NCBI RefSeq assembly: GCF_000708265.2
Contig: NZ_JCKI01000008.1
Location: forward strand, 434,001-498,000
DNA: 64,000 nucleotides
Direction: 5' to 3'
DNA from: Pedobacter sp. R20-19
GTDB lineage: Bacteria; Bacteroidota; Bacteroidia; Sphingobacteriales; Sphingobacteriaceae
Shown here: positions 51,627 to 60,468 of the stretch, piece by piece
How positions within the stretch are numbered: the stretch's first letter is position 1
How the letters are laid out: each line of letters opens with the position of its first letter
The notes under the pieces: generated by a model
What the model saw: only the letters and a program-made list of their open reading frames with translations
Database searches by the model: none
Told to the model about the DNA's origin: nothing
Position numbers and translations under genes: made by a program

Positions 51627-52358
51627 ATGCAGCGCAAATGGTTTCAATATTGGTTTAATTCACCATATTATCATATTCTTTATCAACAAAGAAATGACGC
51701 TGAAGCTGAATTTTTTATTGATCAGCTAACTCATTTTCTGCATCCAAAACCTGATTCTAAGGCCCTTGACATTGCCTGCGGAAAAGGAAGACACTCCATC
51801 TACCTCAATAAAAAAGGATTAGATGTTACTGGGATAGATTTATCAGAACAAAGTATAAAGTATGCCCGGCAATTTGAGAACCATAAACTGCATTTTCTGG
51901 TGCATGATATGCGAAAACTCTTTTACATCAATTATTTTGATATTGCCTTAAATCTTTTCACCAGTTTCGGTTATTTTGATACTGAAAAAGAACATGTTGA
52001 TGCTTTAAAAACATTCAGGAAATGTCTTAAGCATGATGGAGTTTTGGTTTTGGATTATTTTAATACTGAAAAAATCCTGAGAAATCTTAATTCCTGCGAA
52101 GTGAAATCCCTTGATGGAATTGCATTTAATATTTCTAAAAATGTGATCGAGGGAAAAATTATCAAAAAAATCAATTTTGAAGATAAAGGGAAGACCTATA
52201 GTTTTGAAGAGCGTGTTCAGGCTTTTAGTTTTGAAGATTTTGAGCGGATGATTTTAAAAGCCGGAATGACTATCCATCACACATTCGGCAATTATGAATT
52301 GGAAGATTTTAATCAAAACACATCAGACCGGTTAATTTTAATCTGTAAAAAAGCATGA
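51627..52358 (+). CDS. Class I SAM-dependent methyltransferase
   Basis: 243 residues. Motif I is ALDIACGKGRHSIYL (about 46-60), followed by the acidic DLSEQSIKYA helix and the motif IV-like DIALNLFTSFGYF. The first 40 residues (WFQYWFNSPYYHILYQQR) are a family feature of small Bacteroidota methyltransferases. Substrate unknown. The last four bases overlap the start of the PAP2 gene (ATGA), so they are coupled; the ZIP gene follows 3 bases later. Confidence 0.82.
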   Translation: MQRKWFQYWFNSPYYHILYQQRNDAEAEFFIDQLTHFLHPKPDSKALDIACGKGRHSIYLNKKGLDVTGIDLSEQSIKYARQFENHKLHFLVHDMRKLFYINYFDIALNLFTSFGYFDTEKEHVDALKTFRKCLKHDGVLVLDYFNTEKILRNLNSCEVKSLDGIAFNISKNVIEGKIIKKINFEDKGKTYSFEERVQAFSFEDFERMILKAGMTIHHTFGNYELEDFNQNTSDRLILICKKA

Positions 52359-52918
52359 TAGAAAGCATACAGCAATTTGATCTGGCTTTATTTCTAAAAA
52401 TCCACCAGGGGCTCTCCAATGGCTTTTTAGACTGGCTGATGCCCCTCATGCGCAATCGGTTTTTCTGGTCGCCACTTTATGTTTTTATTTTAATTTTTTG
52501 CATTAAACAATACAAGAAACAGGGATATTATATCATTGGAATGATTCTGTTTACATTTGCTTCAGCTGATTTAATTTCTTCCAGATTAATCAAACCATGG
52601 ATTTCAAGGGTTCGGCCATGCAATGATCTAACCATAGCCAATGAAATTATTCACCGTGTACCTTGCGGAAGCGGTTTAAGCTTTCCTTCGGCACATGCAA
52701 CCAATCACTTTGCTATTGCCGTATTTTTAATTTGCGTTTTTTACAGTAGATGGAAACCCATTTTGCCACTCGGCTTGTTCTGGGCCTTTATTATTAGTTT
52801 TGCACAAGTATATGTCGGCGTTCATTACCCTATTGATGTTACTGCAGGCGCACTGTTAGGAACCTTAATTGGTTTCATCTGTTCAAGAATGTTTAAAAAA
52901 TTACAACCTGATTTTTAA
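52355..52918 (+). CDS. PAP2 family membrane phosphatase
   Basis: 187 residues with five to six hydrophobic helices. The three phosphatase motifs are KPWISRVRPC (K-x6-RP), FPSAHATN (PSxH) and YVGVHYPID (the last histidine motif). Likely substrates are undecaprenyl pyrophosphate or phosphatidic acid on the outer face of the inner membrane. First ATG overlaps the end of the methyltransferase by four bases. Confidence 0.88.
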   Translation: MIESIQQFDLALFLKIHQGLSNGFLDWLMPLMRNRFFWSPLYVFILIFCIKQYKKQGYYIIGMILFTFASADLISSRLIKPWISRVRPCNDLTIANEIIHRVPCGSGLSFPSAHATNHFAIAVFLICVFYSRWKPILPLGLFWAFIISFAQVYVGVHYPIDVTAGALLGTLIGFICSRMFKKLQPDF

Positions 52919-52921
52919 GCT

Positions 52922-53641
52922 ATGGAAATCTGGAAACTCTGCGTGCTTTTCTTCTGTGCCTTTTTAGGTGGAACAGCTATATTTTTGGTTAAAAGTGACA
53001 AATCTAAGTTGCTAAAACTGATCCTATCTTTTAGTGGGGCCTATTTATTTGCTATAACCGTATTGCATTTAATACCCGATGCCTTTAGCGGGCCTGACAA
53101 AAGTGAAATCGGGATTTTTATTCTCGTGGGTTTTCTTTTGCAGGTATTTCTGGAACAATTCTCTGAAGGTGTGGAACATGGCCATATCCACAAGCATCAC
53201 GATGGGCAGGTATTTCCGTTCGGCATCATGATTAGTTTGTGTTTACACGCATTTTTAGAAGGAATGCCTTTGGCAAAAGAACAACATAACGAATTAATTT
53301 TTGGCATTTCCTTACACCATATCCCTGCGGCATTTGCTTTAGGAAGCATTTTAATGCAAAATCATTTCAAAAAAGGAAGTATCATTCTATATCTGATCAT
53401 TTTTGCAATTATGGCTCCTTTAGGCTTTTATGTAAGTATGGGCTTAAGTAATGGCAGTATTGGAGGCGTAGAGGCTTATTTTAATAAAATTATGGGTGTG
53501 GTGATTGGAATATTCCTTCATATATCTACAACCATTTTATTCGAATCCAGTGCCGATCATAAAATTAACCTGCGTAAAATGATCGCTGTTTTATTGGGAA
53601 TAGGTGTCGCTCTAATTGGTTTCTTTGCGGGGCATCACTGA
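52922..53641 (+). CDS. ZIP family metal transporter
   Basis: 239 residues and about eight hydrophobic helices. The variable loop holds a histidine-rich HGHIHKHHDG stretch (about 83-92) typical of ZIP metal sensing. The core site is formed by SLCLHAFLEGMPLAKE (HxxxEG, helix IV) and SLHHIPAAFALGS (helix V). Imports zinc or iron; which one is not evident. Downstream of PAP2 by 3 bases. Confidence 0.9.
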   Translation: MEIWKLCVLFFCAFLGGTAIFLVKSDKSKLLKLILSFSGAYLFAITVLHLIPDAFSGPDKSEIGIFILVGFLLQVFLEQFSEGVEHGHIHKHHDGQVFPFGIMISLCLHAFLEGMPLAKEQHNELIFGISLHHIPAAFALGSILMQNHFKKGSIILYLIIFAIMAPLGFYVSMGLSNGSIGGVEAYFNKIMGVVIGIFLHISTTILFESSADHKINLRKMIAVLLGIGVALIGFFAGHH

Positions 53642-53698
53642 TTAGGAAGACAACCAAAATTTATTTTCATCATACCCATATTTTGACTAACTTACTGT

Positions 53699-54325
53699 AT
53701 GGATGAAATTGTAAATGAGCCTGCCGTAGAATATAAAAAAAGGAAGTATAGTGTTCAGGAATACCTGGAAATGGAAAATGCTTCACAGGAAAAGCATGAA
53801 TATTTTGAGGGAGAGATATTCCCACTTCACAGGGAATTTAGGGCTATAGGTGTAACGTCTATATCTGGAGCACTTAGTCACAACTTTATATTCTCCAATA
53901 CTTTTGGTTTTCTTAGTCGTAAATTATATGGATCAAAGTGCATTCCTTTTGGCAGTGATATGAGAATGAACATCCCTGAAAACTCACTTTTCACCTATTC
54001 TGATATATCTATTTACTGCAATGAAATCAAACACCTGGAAGAAGATGAAAATACGGTACTCCTGCCAACCGTTATCATTGAGATTCTTTCTCCTTCTACA
54101 AAAGATTATGATAGGGGTAGTAAATTTAAACTGTATAGAGATATTCCGTCATTGAAAGAATATATCATGATCGATTCCACAGCCATTTCAGTTGAAGCCT
54201 TTCATATTAATGAGCATCAAAACTGGGAATTGAAAGAATATAGTAATATGGATGAAAGTCTGAATTTTTATAGCTTTGGCTTTGATATTCAATTAAGGTG
54301 CATTTATCAGCATGTTAAATTTTAG
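53699..54325 (+). CDS. Uma2 family (DUF820) putative endonuclease
   Basis: 208 residues with the Uma2 restriction-endonuclease-like core: YSVQEYLEMENA near the start, YSDISIYC with the first acid, VIIEILSPSTKDYDRGSKF (about 125-143) with the E-x-L pair and following lysine, and KEYIMIDS. Members multiply in cyanobacteria and Bacteroidota and are often linked to mobile DNA, but their targets are unknown. Stands 57 bases after the ZIP gene on the same strand. Confidence 0.85.
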   Translation: MDEIVNEPAVEYKKRKYSVQEYLEMENASQEKHEYFEGEIFPLHREFRAIGVTSISGALSHNFIFSNTFGFLSRKLYGSKCIPFGSDMRMNIPENSLFTYSDISIYCNEIKHLEEDENTVLLPTVIIEILSPSTKDYDRGSKFKLYRDIPSLKEYIMIDSTAISVEAFHINEHQNWELKEYSNMDESLNFYSFGFDIQLRCIYQHVKF

Positions 54326-54359
54326 ATAATTGAAACGGAAAACTCGAATAGTGAATTAA

Positions 54360-54503
54360 CTATTTCTTCACCTTCTTTTTACCATATCCCCAAGGGCAAT
54401 GTTTACATTTATTTTTACAGCAATAACCTCGCTTTAAGTGGTAGGTTTCGGTAAACACCATCAATCCATCTTCATTAAAATAAAAATCTTCCCCTTCTTT
54501 CAT
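54360..54503 (-). CDS. DUF5522 small cysteine-rich protein
   Basis: A 47-residue gene that is easy to miss. It reads from ATG 54503 to TAG 54360 and shows FYFNEDGLMVFTETYHLKRG followed by YCCKNKCKHCPWGYGKKK. Four cysteines and one histidine in a CC-x4-C-x2-C pattern suggest binding of a metal ion. The sequence matches my recollection of DUF5522, a family of unknown function found through Bacteroidota. It is downstream of nothing on its strand within 100 bases, and converges with the Uma2 gene. Confidence 0.8.
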   Translation of the reverse strand: MKEGEDFYFNEDGLMVFTETYHLKRGYCCKNKCKHCPWGYGKKKVKK

Positions 54504-54616
54504 ATTGAATTTTGAATGATTGAGTTTTGAATGGGTGAATAATTGAATGAATAAAAACTTTACTTTTACTTATGCTAAAATTCTCAAATCTACAAAATCT
54601 TGTAAAATTCAGTTAA

Positions 54617-55558
54617 TTAGTTCAATATCTTCACCTCTAACCTATCTTTAAAATATTCTTTTAACTTTTTTCCATCTCCATGCAAGGTCCAAATTTGTTT
54701 GGGTTGTACATTTTCGATAGTTTCCAGTATCGCATCCCAATCTGCATGATCAGAAATATAAAGCGAAATACCATTTTGTTGCTGCAGATTTTTCCATCCT
54801 GAAGCAAAAGCCCTCACCACATTAATGGCTTTATGATAACTATGGAAAACCATCGGTGGTACAATATAAACCTGATGTTGCTGGTTATTCTTCATCACTT
54901 TACGATCGTACATTTTGTACCTGCCCAACGCTATGCCGTAATCTTCGTAGATTTTAACAAATGGCATGATGCTATGATGCACCATAATATTTTTAGTTGG
55001 ACAGTGATGATTTAGCAGTTGGATGATCCTTTGACTTTTACCTAATGCATAAGCACCAAGCATGATATTTGAATTGGTATCATTCAATTTCTCTATCTCT
55101 GTAACTGGAGAGGGATGTTTAGTTTCGGGATTAGCAAACGTACTTTCCGTAATTAATACATCAGCCTTTACAAACTCAAAAGGTTCACAAGTTGTATCCG
55201 GTTCTATTTTATAATCTCCGGTATACAGATATTTAACACCCTGATACTCCATTAAAACCTGTGCAGAACCTAATATATGCCCGGCTGAATAAAAGGTAAT
55301 GGAAACCTCCTTGATCTTAAATGATTCGTGATAAGCTTTAACATAAAAATCTACAGCGGCAAACTTACGGTAACGGTGTTTCATAAAAGATTCGGTAGCA
55401 GCCGTACAATATACATGCTCACTACCGCCAATAGCATGGTCGCCATGTGCATGAGAAACCACAGCCTCTTTTACAGGTTGCTGGGGATCTAAATAAAAAT
55501 CGCCATAAACACAATATAAACCAATTGGCGTAATGGTAATGAAATCGTCTAAAATCAT
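54617..55558 (-). CDS. MBL-fold exonuclease-like protein (ligase-associated type)
   Basis: 313 residues of metallo-beta-lactamase fold with beta-CASP-like features. The zinc motif SHAHGDHAIGG (35-45) is followed by SAGHILGSAQV, YTGDYK and a late SDHADWD. This sequence resembles the MBL exonucleases encoded beside an ATP-dependent DNA ligase and Lhr helicase in other bacteria, but no ligase or helicase is adjacent here. A role in DNA or RNA processing is inferred from family only. Confidence 0.8.
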   Translation of the reverse strand: MILDDFITITPIGLYCVYGDFYLDPQQPVKEAVVSHAHGDHAIGGSEHVYCTAATESFMKHRYRKFAAVDFYVKAYHESFKIKEVSITFYSAGHILGSAQVLMEYQGVKYLYTGDYKIEPDTTCEPFEFVKADVLITESTFANPETKHPSPVTEIEKLNDTNSNIMLGAYALGKSQRIIQLLNHHCPTKNIMVHHSIMPFVKIYEDYGIALGRYKMYDRKVMKNNQQHQVYIVPPMVFHSYHKAINVVRAFASGWKNLQQQNGISLYISDHADWDAILETIENVQPKQIWTLHGDGKKLKEYFKDRLEVKILN

Positions 55559-55633
55559 TTATAAGATTTAAGGATTAGACAGGATTTTGGAATATAAAAA
55601 CACATCTTATTTAGGTTAAGTAGTATTGAAAGT

Positions 55634-56236
55634 CTAATATGCCTTTGCAGCTATTAAAAACTGTTTATGTAGCGTTAGAACTTGATCAATGATTGAATTC
55701 TTTTCGTCGTTCAAAACAAAATGATCTGCCATTCTTGTCTTTTCTTCATCGCTCATTTGCTTGTCCATTCTTGCCTTTACCTGATCTGCAGAAACCTGAT
55801 CACGATGCATTACCCTGGCTAACTTTAAATCATGTGGAGCTGTTACCAGAATAGAAGTATCACACATTTTATAAGAGTCACTTTCAAAAAGCAAAGCTGC
55901 TTCCTTCAATATGTAGGACACCTTTTGATCAATTTGCTTTACCCATTCTTCAAAAGCCCTAAATACTGCCGGATGAACCAAGGCATTCAATTTAACCAAT
56001 TCTGCTTCATTGTTAAATACAATACCGGCCAGGTGCTTTTTGTTGAGTTCCCCATCTGGTGTATAGCTTTCTTCGCCAAAGGTAGCGATCACACCATCAA
56101 CCAGCAATTGATCTGATACCATAATTTCTTTTGCTACGGTATCTGCATAAAAAACCGGAATGCCTAAAACTTCAAAGACCTTACAAACGGTTGTTTTTCC
56201 ACTGCCTATTCCACCTGTGATGCCTATTTTATACAT
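55634..56236 (-). CDS. coaE: Dephospho-CoA kinase
   Basis: Final step of coenzyme A synthesis, phosphorylating the ribose 3'-hydroxyl. 200 residues with P-loop GGIGSGKTTV (8-17), the FYADTVAKE acid region (29-37), and the conserved VHPAVFRAFEEW block (about 87-98) and RMDKQMSDEEK lid (about 160). Its ATG shares one base with the stop of the YbbR-like gene (TAATG), so the two are coupled. Confidence 0.95.
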   Translation of the reverse strand: MYKIGITGGIGSGKTTVCKVFEVLGIPVFYADTVAKEIMVSDQLLVDGVIATFGEESYTPDGELNKKHLAGIVFNNEAELVKLNALVHPAVFRAFEEWVKQIDQKVSYILKEAALLFESDSYKMCDTSILVTAPHDLKLARVMHRDQVSADQVKARMDKQMSDEEKTRMADHFVLNDEKNSIIDQVLTLHKQFLIAAKAY

Positions 56237-57183
56237 TATTTTTCTACTACAAAATCTACTTTAGATGGATTGATATTGATTAATTTACAGTAATCCGGAA
56301 ACTCCGTAATTTTTACTGTAAACTGCTTGTGTGCTAAATCCTGCCACTCATTAACATCAACAGTGGCGGTAATGAAGTTATCATTTACCTGACTATAATT
56401 ACCCAACGCAACTAAAAATGTTACCTTAATTTTCTTGGGATAAAGTTTTATGCTGTTGTAATTTTTATTGTTAATGATCTTTAAAGGCACCTCAATTGTT
56501 TTTTCTGTAAATTCATCAACCGGAAGCTTTACTTCTACCGATGAAGGATAAATACTTACATTTTTTTGAGGACTATGCTGCAAACCAATCCTCACCGTAG
56601 TACTTCCCTGAATCTTACTTAGCTTTAAAGTATCCGTGGGCCAGATGGTAATTTTACTTAATTCTTCTGCCGGGCCAGCTACCTTTACATATTGAGGATT
56701 TAAGATGATATCACTTGATATTCCGTACTGATTGATGAAATCCAGTTTGCTAACCAATTGAATCGATACCTTTTTTACTGTTCTTTTGGTGAAATCAAAA
56801 TATAAGGTATCTGGCTTTACAGAAATCACTTTTTGCGTGCTTTCGAGTTGCCTGTTAACATTGTATAACTGATCTGAAAAAGTTATAAAATCCTTCGTGT
56901 TGAGCTGACTTAAGCTTACGGATATGGATGGCGGGCTGATACGCAGACGGGAAAAGATCAATTGCCATCCGGTTCCTTCTACCTGTAAATCAACTGTGTC
57001 TGATTGTAATGGATAAAATGCCCGCTTAGTGGGTGTATTTTTGAAAACCAGCACTGTTTTAGCGGTATAGATATACTTGTTGTTCAGTGCCATAAAAAGC
57101 CATGCTGCTATTGCCAGAAACAAACAAGCCAAGAGCGTAAAAACACGTCTTTTCTCTATTTGGGTTAATCTAATAAACGGCAT
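56236..57183 (-). CDS. YbbR-like (CdaR-type) domain protein
   Basis: About 315 residues from ATG 57183; a TTG at 57204 is also open but less likely. One hydrophobic helix near residues 17-36 is followed by two or three YbbR repeats on the far side of the membrane (VDLQVEGTGWQL, YVKVAGPAEELSKI with the typical VxVxGP pattern, VEVKLPVDEFTEKTIEVPL). In Firmicutes such proteins regulate diadenylate cyclase; here no cyclase gene adjoins, and the role is unknown. Coupled to coaE. Confidence 0.82.
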   Translation of the reverse strand: MPFIRLTQIEKRRVFTLLACLFLAIAAWLFMALNNKYIYTAKTVLVFKNTPTKRAFYPLQSDTVDLQVEGTGWQLIFSRLRISPPSISVSLSQLNTKDFITFSDQLYNVNRQLESTQKVISVKPDTLYFDFTKRTVKKVSIQLVSKLDFINQYGISSDIILNPQYVKVAGPAEELSKITIWPTDTLKLSKIQGSTTVRIGLQHSPQKNVSIYPSSVEVKLPVDEFTEKTIEVPLKIINNKNYNSIKLYPKKIKVTFLVALGNYSQVNDNFITATVDVNEWQDLAHKQFTVKITEFPDYCKLININPSKVDFVVEK

Positions 57184-57235
57184 ATTTAACGATCTAAATG
57201 ACAATGGGACAATGATCCACTATTAACAATATCGC

Positions 57236-57243
57236 CAAATGTA
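57236..57243 (-). promoter_or_regulatory. Bacteroidota -7 box (TACATTTG) for ybbR-coaE
   Basis: Exact match on the minus strand, 53 bases before ATG 57183, downstream of the yajC terminator. Confidence 0.5.
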
Positions 57244-57327
57244 GTAAAACTAAACAGGTGCTCAAATAGAAATAGTACAAAGAAATGAAAGAAGCGTTGT
57301 TTAAGCTTTTAAAACTGACTAAAAACA

Positions 57328-57360
57328 AAAAACCGTCGATCTGTAGATGCGACGGTTTTT
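57328..57360 (-). terminator. Terminator after yajC
   Basis: Eleven-bp arms (57328-57338 and 57350-57360) with an ATCT/AGAT upper part and one bulged G; T run on the minus strand. Separates the nusB-DUF1573-yajC unit from ybbR-coaE. Confidence 0.85.
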
Positions 57361-57375
57361 AAAAGTCTTATTAAT

Positions 57376-57699
57376 TTAAACTTTAGCAGGTGTAGTTACT
57401 GCTTTTGTAGCATCTAATGATACTGCAGATTTATCGAAACGAATTTTAACGCCACCTTCTACTTCAATTAAAAAGGTAGTATCATTTAAGTCTGCAATAC
57501 GTCCGTGGATGCCTGCAGTTGTGATAATTTTATCACCTTTTTTCAATTCTGCTACTAATTTTTTATGTTCTTTAGCTTTTTTAACTTGTGGACGAATCAT
57601 GAAAAAGTAGAAAACCACCATGATTAATACCATAGGAACAATTGTACTGAGCATACTGCTACTTCCACCTGCTGCCTGTAAAATTACTGTTAATGTCAT
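57376..57699 (-). CDS. yajC: Preprotein translocase subunit YajC
   Basis: Small inner-membrane partner of SecDF. 107 residues: one hydrophobic helix (about 20-40, MVLIMVVFYFFMIRPQVKK) and a conserved cytoplasmic domain with LKKGDKIITTAGIHGRIADL. Ends with a Thr/Ala-rich tail. Preceded by the DUF1573 gene by 59 bases. Confidence 0.95.
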   Translation of the reverse strand: MTLTVILQAAGGSSSMLSTIVPMVLIMVVFYFFMIRPQVKKAKEHKKLVAELKKGDKIITTAGIHGRIADLNDTTFLIEVEGGVKIRFDKSAVSLDATKAVTTPAKV

Positions 57700-57758
57700 T
57701 TCTTATTGATTTGATTTATTTAATTAATATTTAATCAGCTAATTGCTTAGCTGCTGAG

Positions 57759-58196
57759 TTATTTTTTCACCCTTACATCACCCACCAGGTGTACTGTAGA
57801 TATAGCTGGGTTCGCATTTGAGTTGACAGTGATTACTTTATCTTGCATACCTTCTTTACCTGCGCTATTGAAAACCACTTTAATAACGCCTTCTTTACCA
57901 GGTAGAATTGGTTCTGTTGGCACTACCGGAACAGTACAGCCACAAGTTGCCGTTGCATTTGAAATAATTAAAGGGCTTTTACCCGTATTTTTGAACTTAA
58001 ATTCATGTGTAACTTTTTCACCCTGATCTATTTTTTCAAAATCAAATATTTCTCTTTCAAACACAATTACTGGTGCATCTGCTGATGCAACTGTATTACT
58101 CTTTGAGCCAGTTGCTTGATCAGTTGAGTTATTTGCATTGCGACATGCTGTAAAAGAAAGTGCAGCAATCGCCAGGATAAATATCTTTTTCATCAT
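57759..58196 (-). CDS. DUF1573 lipoprotein
   Basis: 145 residues. The leader MMKKIFILAIAALSFTAC has a lipobox with the cysteine at 18. The rest is a single Ig-like beta domain of DUF1573 type: FDFEKIDQGEKVTHEFKFKNTGKSPL, then NATATCGCTVP with the characteristic paired cysteines, and VIKVVFNSAGKEG. The function is unknown; such proteins are common in Bacteroidota envelopes. The ATG overlaps the nusB stop by one base. Confidence 0.9.
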   Translation of the reverse strand: MMKKIFILAIAALSFTACRNANNSTDQATGSKSNTVASADAPVIVFEREIFDFEKIDQGEKVTHEFKFKNTGKSPLIISNATATCGCTVPVVPTEPILPGKEGVIKVVFNSAGKEGMQDKVITVNSNANPAISTVHLVGDVRVKK

Positions 58197-59146
58197 TATT
58201 CTTCTATTAATCCGCGACCGATTTTCTTAATGGTATTATTTTTCTTTAAGTCGCCTAAAATTTTGTCCAAAATACCATTTATAAACGAATTACTTTTCGG
58301 TGTACTGTAATCTTTTGACAGTTCCAAATATTCATTAATGGTTACTTTAACAGGAATGGATGGGAAATTTAGCAATTCGCAGATAGCCATTTTCATTAGA
58401 ATCGTATCCATTAAGGCAATACGCTCCGATTCCCAATTTTTAGTTCTTTCTGCAATCATTTCCTGGTACTTCACGTCATTTTGCAAGGTATGAACAAATA
58501 AATCCTGTACAAACTTACTGTCTTCAACCCAGTCTGCGCTAATTTCAGTTAATTTGTTTTTGAATGGATCATCGAAGGTAAAATTCTTTAAAGTTTTAGC
58601 TACCATTCCTTTCATCACTTCGTGATCTACCTGCCAGTTGATAAATTTCTCTTCAAAAACCTGTAAAATAGCCTGGTTTTTTAAGATGATTTTCCTGAAA
58701 ATATATTTGATGATGTCTTTTGATGATTCTAAGCTTTCATTTGGATCTGCAAGATAATCTGCATATTCTTTAGATGCTTTTAAAGAATTAAAAACCGTTT
58801 TACGAATTTCCGGATCAAAACCCCAATCTACTTTGTACTTTTTAACCGCCGATACGTATTCAGGGTTTTGCTGCATTAAAACACTAAACTTATTGTGAAG
58901 CAGTTTTAAGTTTGGATTTAAATCCTCTGCTGTTTTTAGATGTTTATTTGCACGCTCTGCGGCATCGTTGGCCGTAAATTCGGTTACTTCTACCATCAGT
59001 GATAACATCCAGATGTACATTTCGTACACGCTATCGATGCTTTGCATTAAAAGTTTTAGGTCTCCTTTAATGTCTTTTTTGTCTGCCATGTGCCATGCAA
59101 AAATATTTTGCAAAGCTTTGATCCTTAAGTGCCTTCTGTTTAACAT
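58196..59146 (-). CDS. nusB: Transcription antitermination protein NusB (long form)
   Basis: Binds the boxA RNA together with S10 in rRNA antitermination. 316 residues, twice the E. coli length; in Bacteroidota NusB has a long N-terminal extension. The start MLNRRHLRIKALQNIFAW is the first NusB helix with RRHLRIKALQ; the C-terminal 130 residues contain DTILMKMAICELLNFPSIPVKVTINEYLELSKDYSTPKSNSFINGILD, shown here in pieces as ILMKMAI, KVTINEYLEL and SFINGILD. Coupled to DUF1573. LeuDH lies 46 bases upstream. Confidence 0.9.
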   Translation of the reverse strand: MLNRRHLRIKALQNIFAWHMADKKDIKGDLKLLMQSIDSVYEMYIWMLSLMVEVTEFTANDAAERANKHLKTAEDLNPNLKLLHNKFSVLMQQNPEYVSAVKKYKVDWGFDPEIRKTVFNSLKASKEYADYLADPNESLESSKDIIKYIFRKIILKNQAILQVFEEKFINWQVDHEVMKGMVAKTLKNFTFDDPFKNKLTEISADWVEDSKFVQDLFVHTLQNDVKYQEMIAERTKNWESERIALMDTILMKMAICELLNFPSIPVKVTINEYLELSKDYSTPKSNSFINGILDKILGDLKKNNTIKKIGRGLIEE

Positions 59147-59192
59147 GAATGTAAGAACGAGTGCGGTTTTTAAAACCTGTTTTTAATAATTA

Positions 59193-60281
59193 TTAATATG
59201 ATGATTTGATTTTTTTAATGTCGGCAATCCGTTTCTCAGCGATTCGGTTAGCGGCAATATTTGTTGATATTTTTTCTGATTTGCTTAGCTTGATGACACT
59301 CCTCGTAGCATCGTAAATATTTTCAGTGAGCTGCACTGTCCGCTTTTTTCCAAACCCTGTCCATTCAGAATAACAGGCAATTAATCCGCCTGCATTGATA
59401 AGGTAATCAGGGGCAAACAAAATTCCTTTTTTAGAGAGTAATTCACTATCCAAAACTTCATCTTTAAGCTGATTGTTCGCAGAACCTGCAATTATAGCAA
59501 ATTTCATACGCTCAATGGTTTTGTTATTAACCGTAGCACCCATAGCGCAAGGTGCATACACATCAGCATCAATACCAAAAATTTTATCGGCCTCTATAGG
59601 TTTTGCCTTATATTTACGGGCTACGTAAGTGAGTTGCTCCTGGTTAATATCGCTGATTAAAACTTCGGCATTTTCCTTTCTTAACAAGGCCACGAGGTGT
59701 TCACCAACATTACCAATTCCTTGTACTACAATGGTTCTACCTGCAAGCATATCCGTACCAAAAACTTCCTTTACACTGGCTTTAATTCCCAAATAAACAC
59801 CCTGAGCAGTAAAAGGAGCTGGATTTCCTGCACCACCAATTGATTCGGGAACGCCGGTAACGTAATTGGTTTCCATGCGAATATATTCCATATCCCTGGT
59901 ATTGGTTCCCATTTCCTCTGCCGTAATAAACTCGCCATTTAGATTTTTAATAAATCTTCCATAGCTACGCATTAAAGTTTCGGTTTTGTCTTTTCTGGAA
60001 TCGCCAATAATTACGCCTTTTCCACCGCCCAGGTTTAAACCGGTAATAGCAGCTTTGTAGGTCATTCCTCTAGATAAACGTAAGGCATCTTCCAAAGCCT
60101 CGCCCTCAGTAGCGTAACTCCACATCCGGGTTCCGCCTAAAGCAGGACCTAACGTGGTATCATGAATGGCAATAATTGCTTTTAAACCAGTATCCGGATC
60201 ATTACAAAAAACCAATTTTTTGTGCCCATAGGCACTCAATTGAGCTAAAATGGATGAATCGGATGGAGAATTTGCTGGCAT
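59193..60281 (-). CDS. Leucine dehydrogenase family protein (Leu/Glu/Phe/Val dehydrogenase)
   Basis: NAD-dependent oxidative deamination of branched-chain amino acids. From ATG 60281 the enzyme has 362 residues; the TTG at 60308 is overlapped by the promoter box and is rejected. Catalytic lysines are K76 (TYKAA) and K88 (GGGKGV), spaced 12 apart as in Bacillus LeuDH. The NAD domain has VVQGIGNVGEH (about 178) and ADVYAPCAMGATVNN (about 243). Leucine is the likely main substrate; valine or phenylalanine is possible. May feed the HMG-CoA lyase pathway. Confidence 0.88.
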   Translation of the reverse strand: MPANSPSDSSILAQLSAYGHKKLVFCNDPDTGLKAIIAIHDTTLGPALGGTRMWSYATEGEALEDALRLSRGMTYKAAITGLNLGGGKGVIIGDSRKDKTETLMRSYGRFIKNLNGEFITAEEMGTNTRDMEYIRMETNYVTGVPESIGGAGNPAPFTAQGVYLGIKASVKEVFGTDMLAGRTIVVQGIGNVGEHLVALLRKENAEVLISDINQEQLTYVARKYKAKPIEADKIFGIDADVYAPCAMGATVNNKTIERMKFAIIAGSANNQLKDEVLDSELLSKKGILFAPDYLINAGGLIACYSEWTGFGKKRTVQLTENIYDATRSVIKLSKSEKISTNIAANRIAEKRIADIKKIKSSY

Positions 60282-60305
60282 ATTTAACGATCGGCTAACT
60301 TCCTG

Positions 60306-60313
60306 CAAAATTA
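60306..60313 (-). promoter_or_regulatory. Bacteroidota -7 box (TAATTTTG) for leucine dehydrogenase
   Basis: Exact match on the minus strand, 24 bases before ATG 60281; it overlaps the alternative TTG start at 60308. Confidence 0.6.
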
Positions 60314-60454
60314 AAATAAAAAAACCATTAATACATCTATTTAACTTAACTATAACAAAATTAATTTCGCTCTAATCTTCTATTAATCCCCAAAGGTTTT
60401 AAAAACCTATACAATTAACGCTATAATTTTTAGGGTTGAGATAATGAAATTACC

Positions 60455-60462
60455 TAAGTTTG
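60455..60462 (+). promoter_or_regulatory. Bacteroidota -7 box (TAAGTTTG) abutting the ABC exporter start
   Basis: Exact match ending 6 bases before ATG 60469. It covers the alternative TTG start at 60460 and predicts a leader of only about 3 bases. Confidence 0.65.
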
Positions 60463-60468
60463 TACCAC

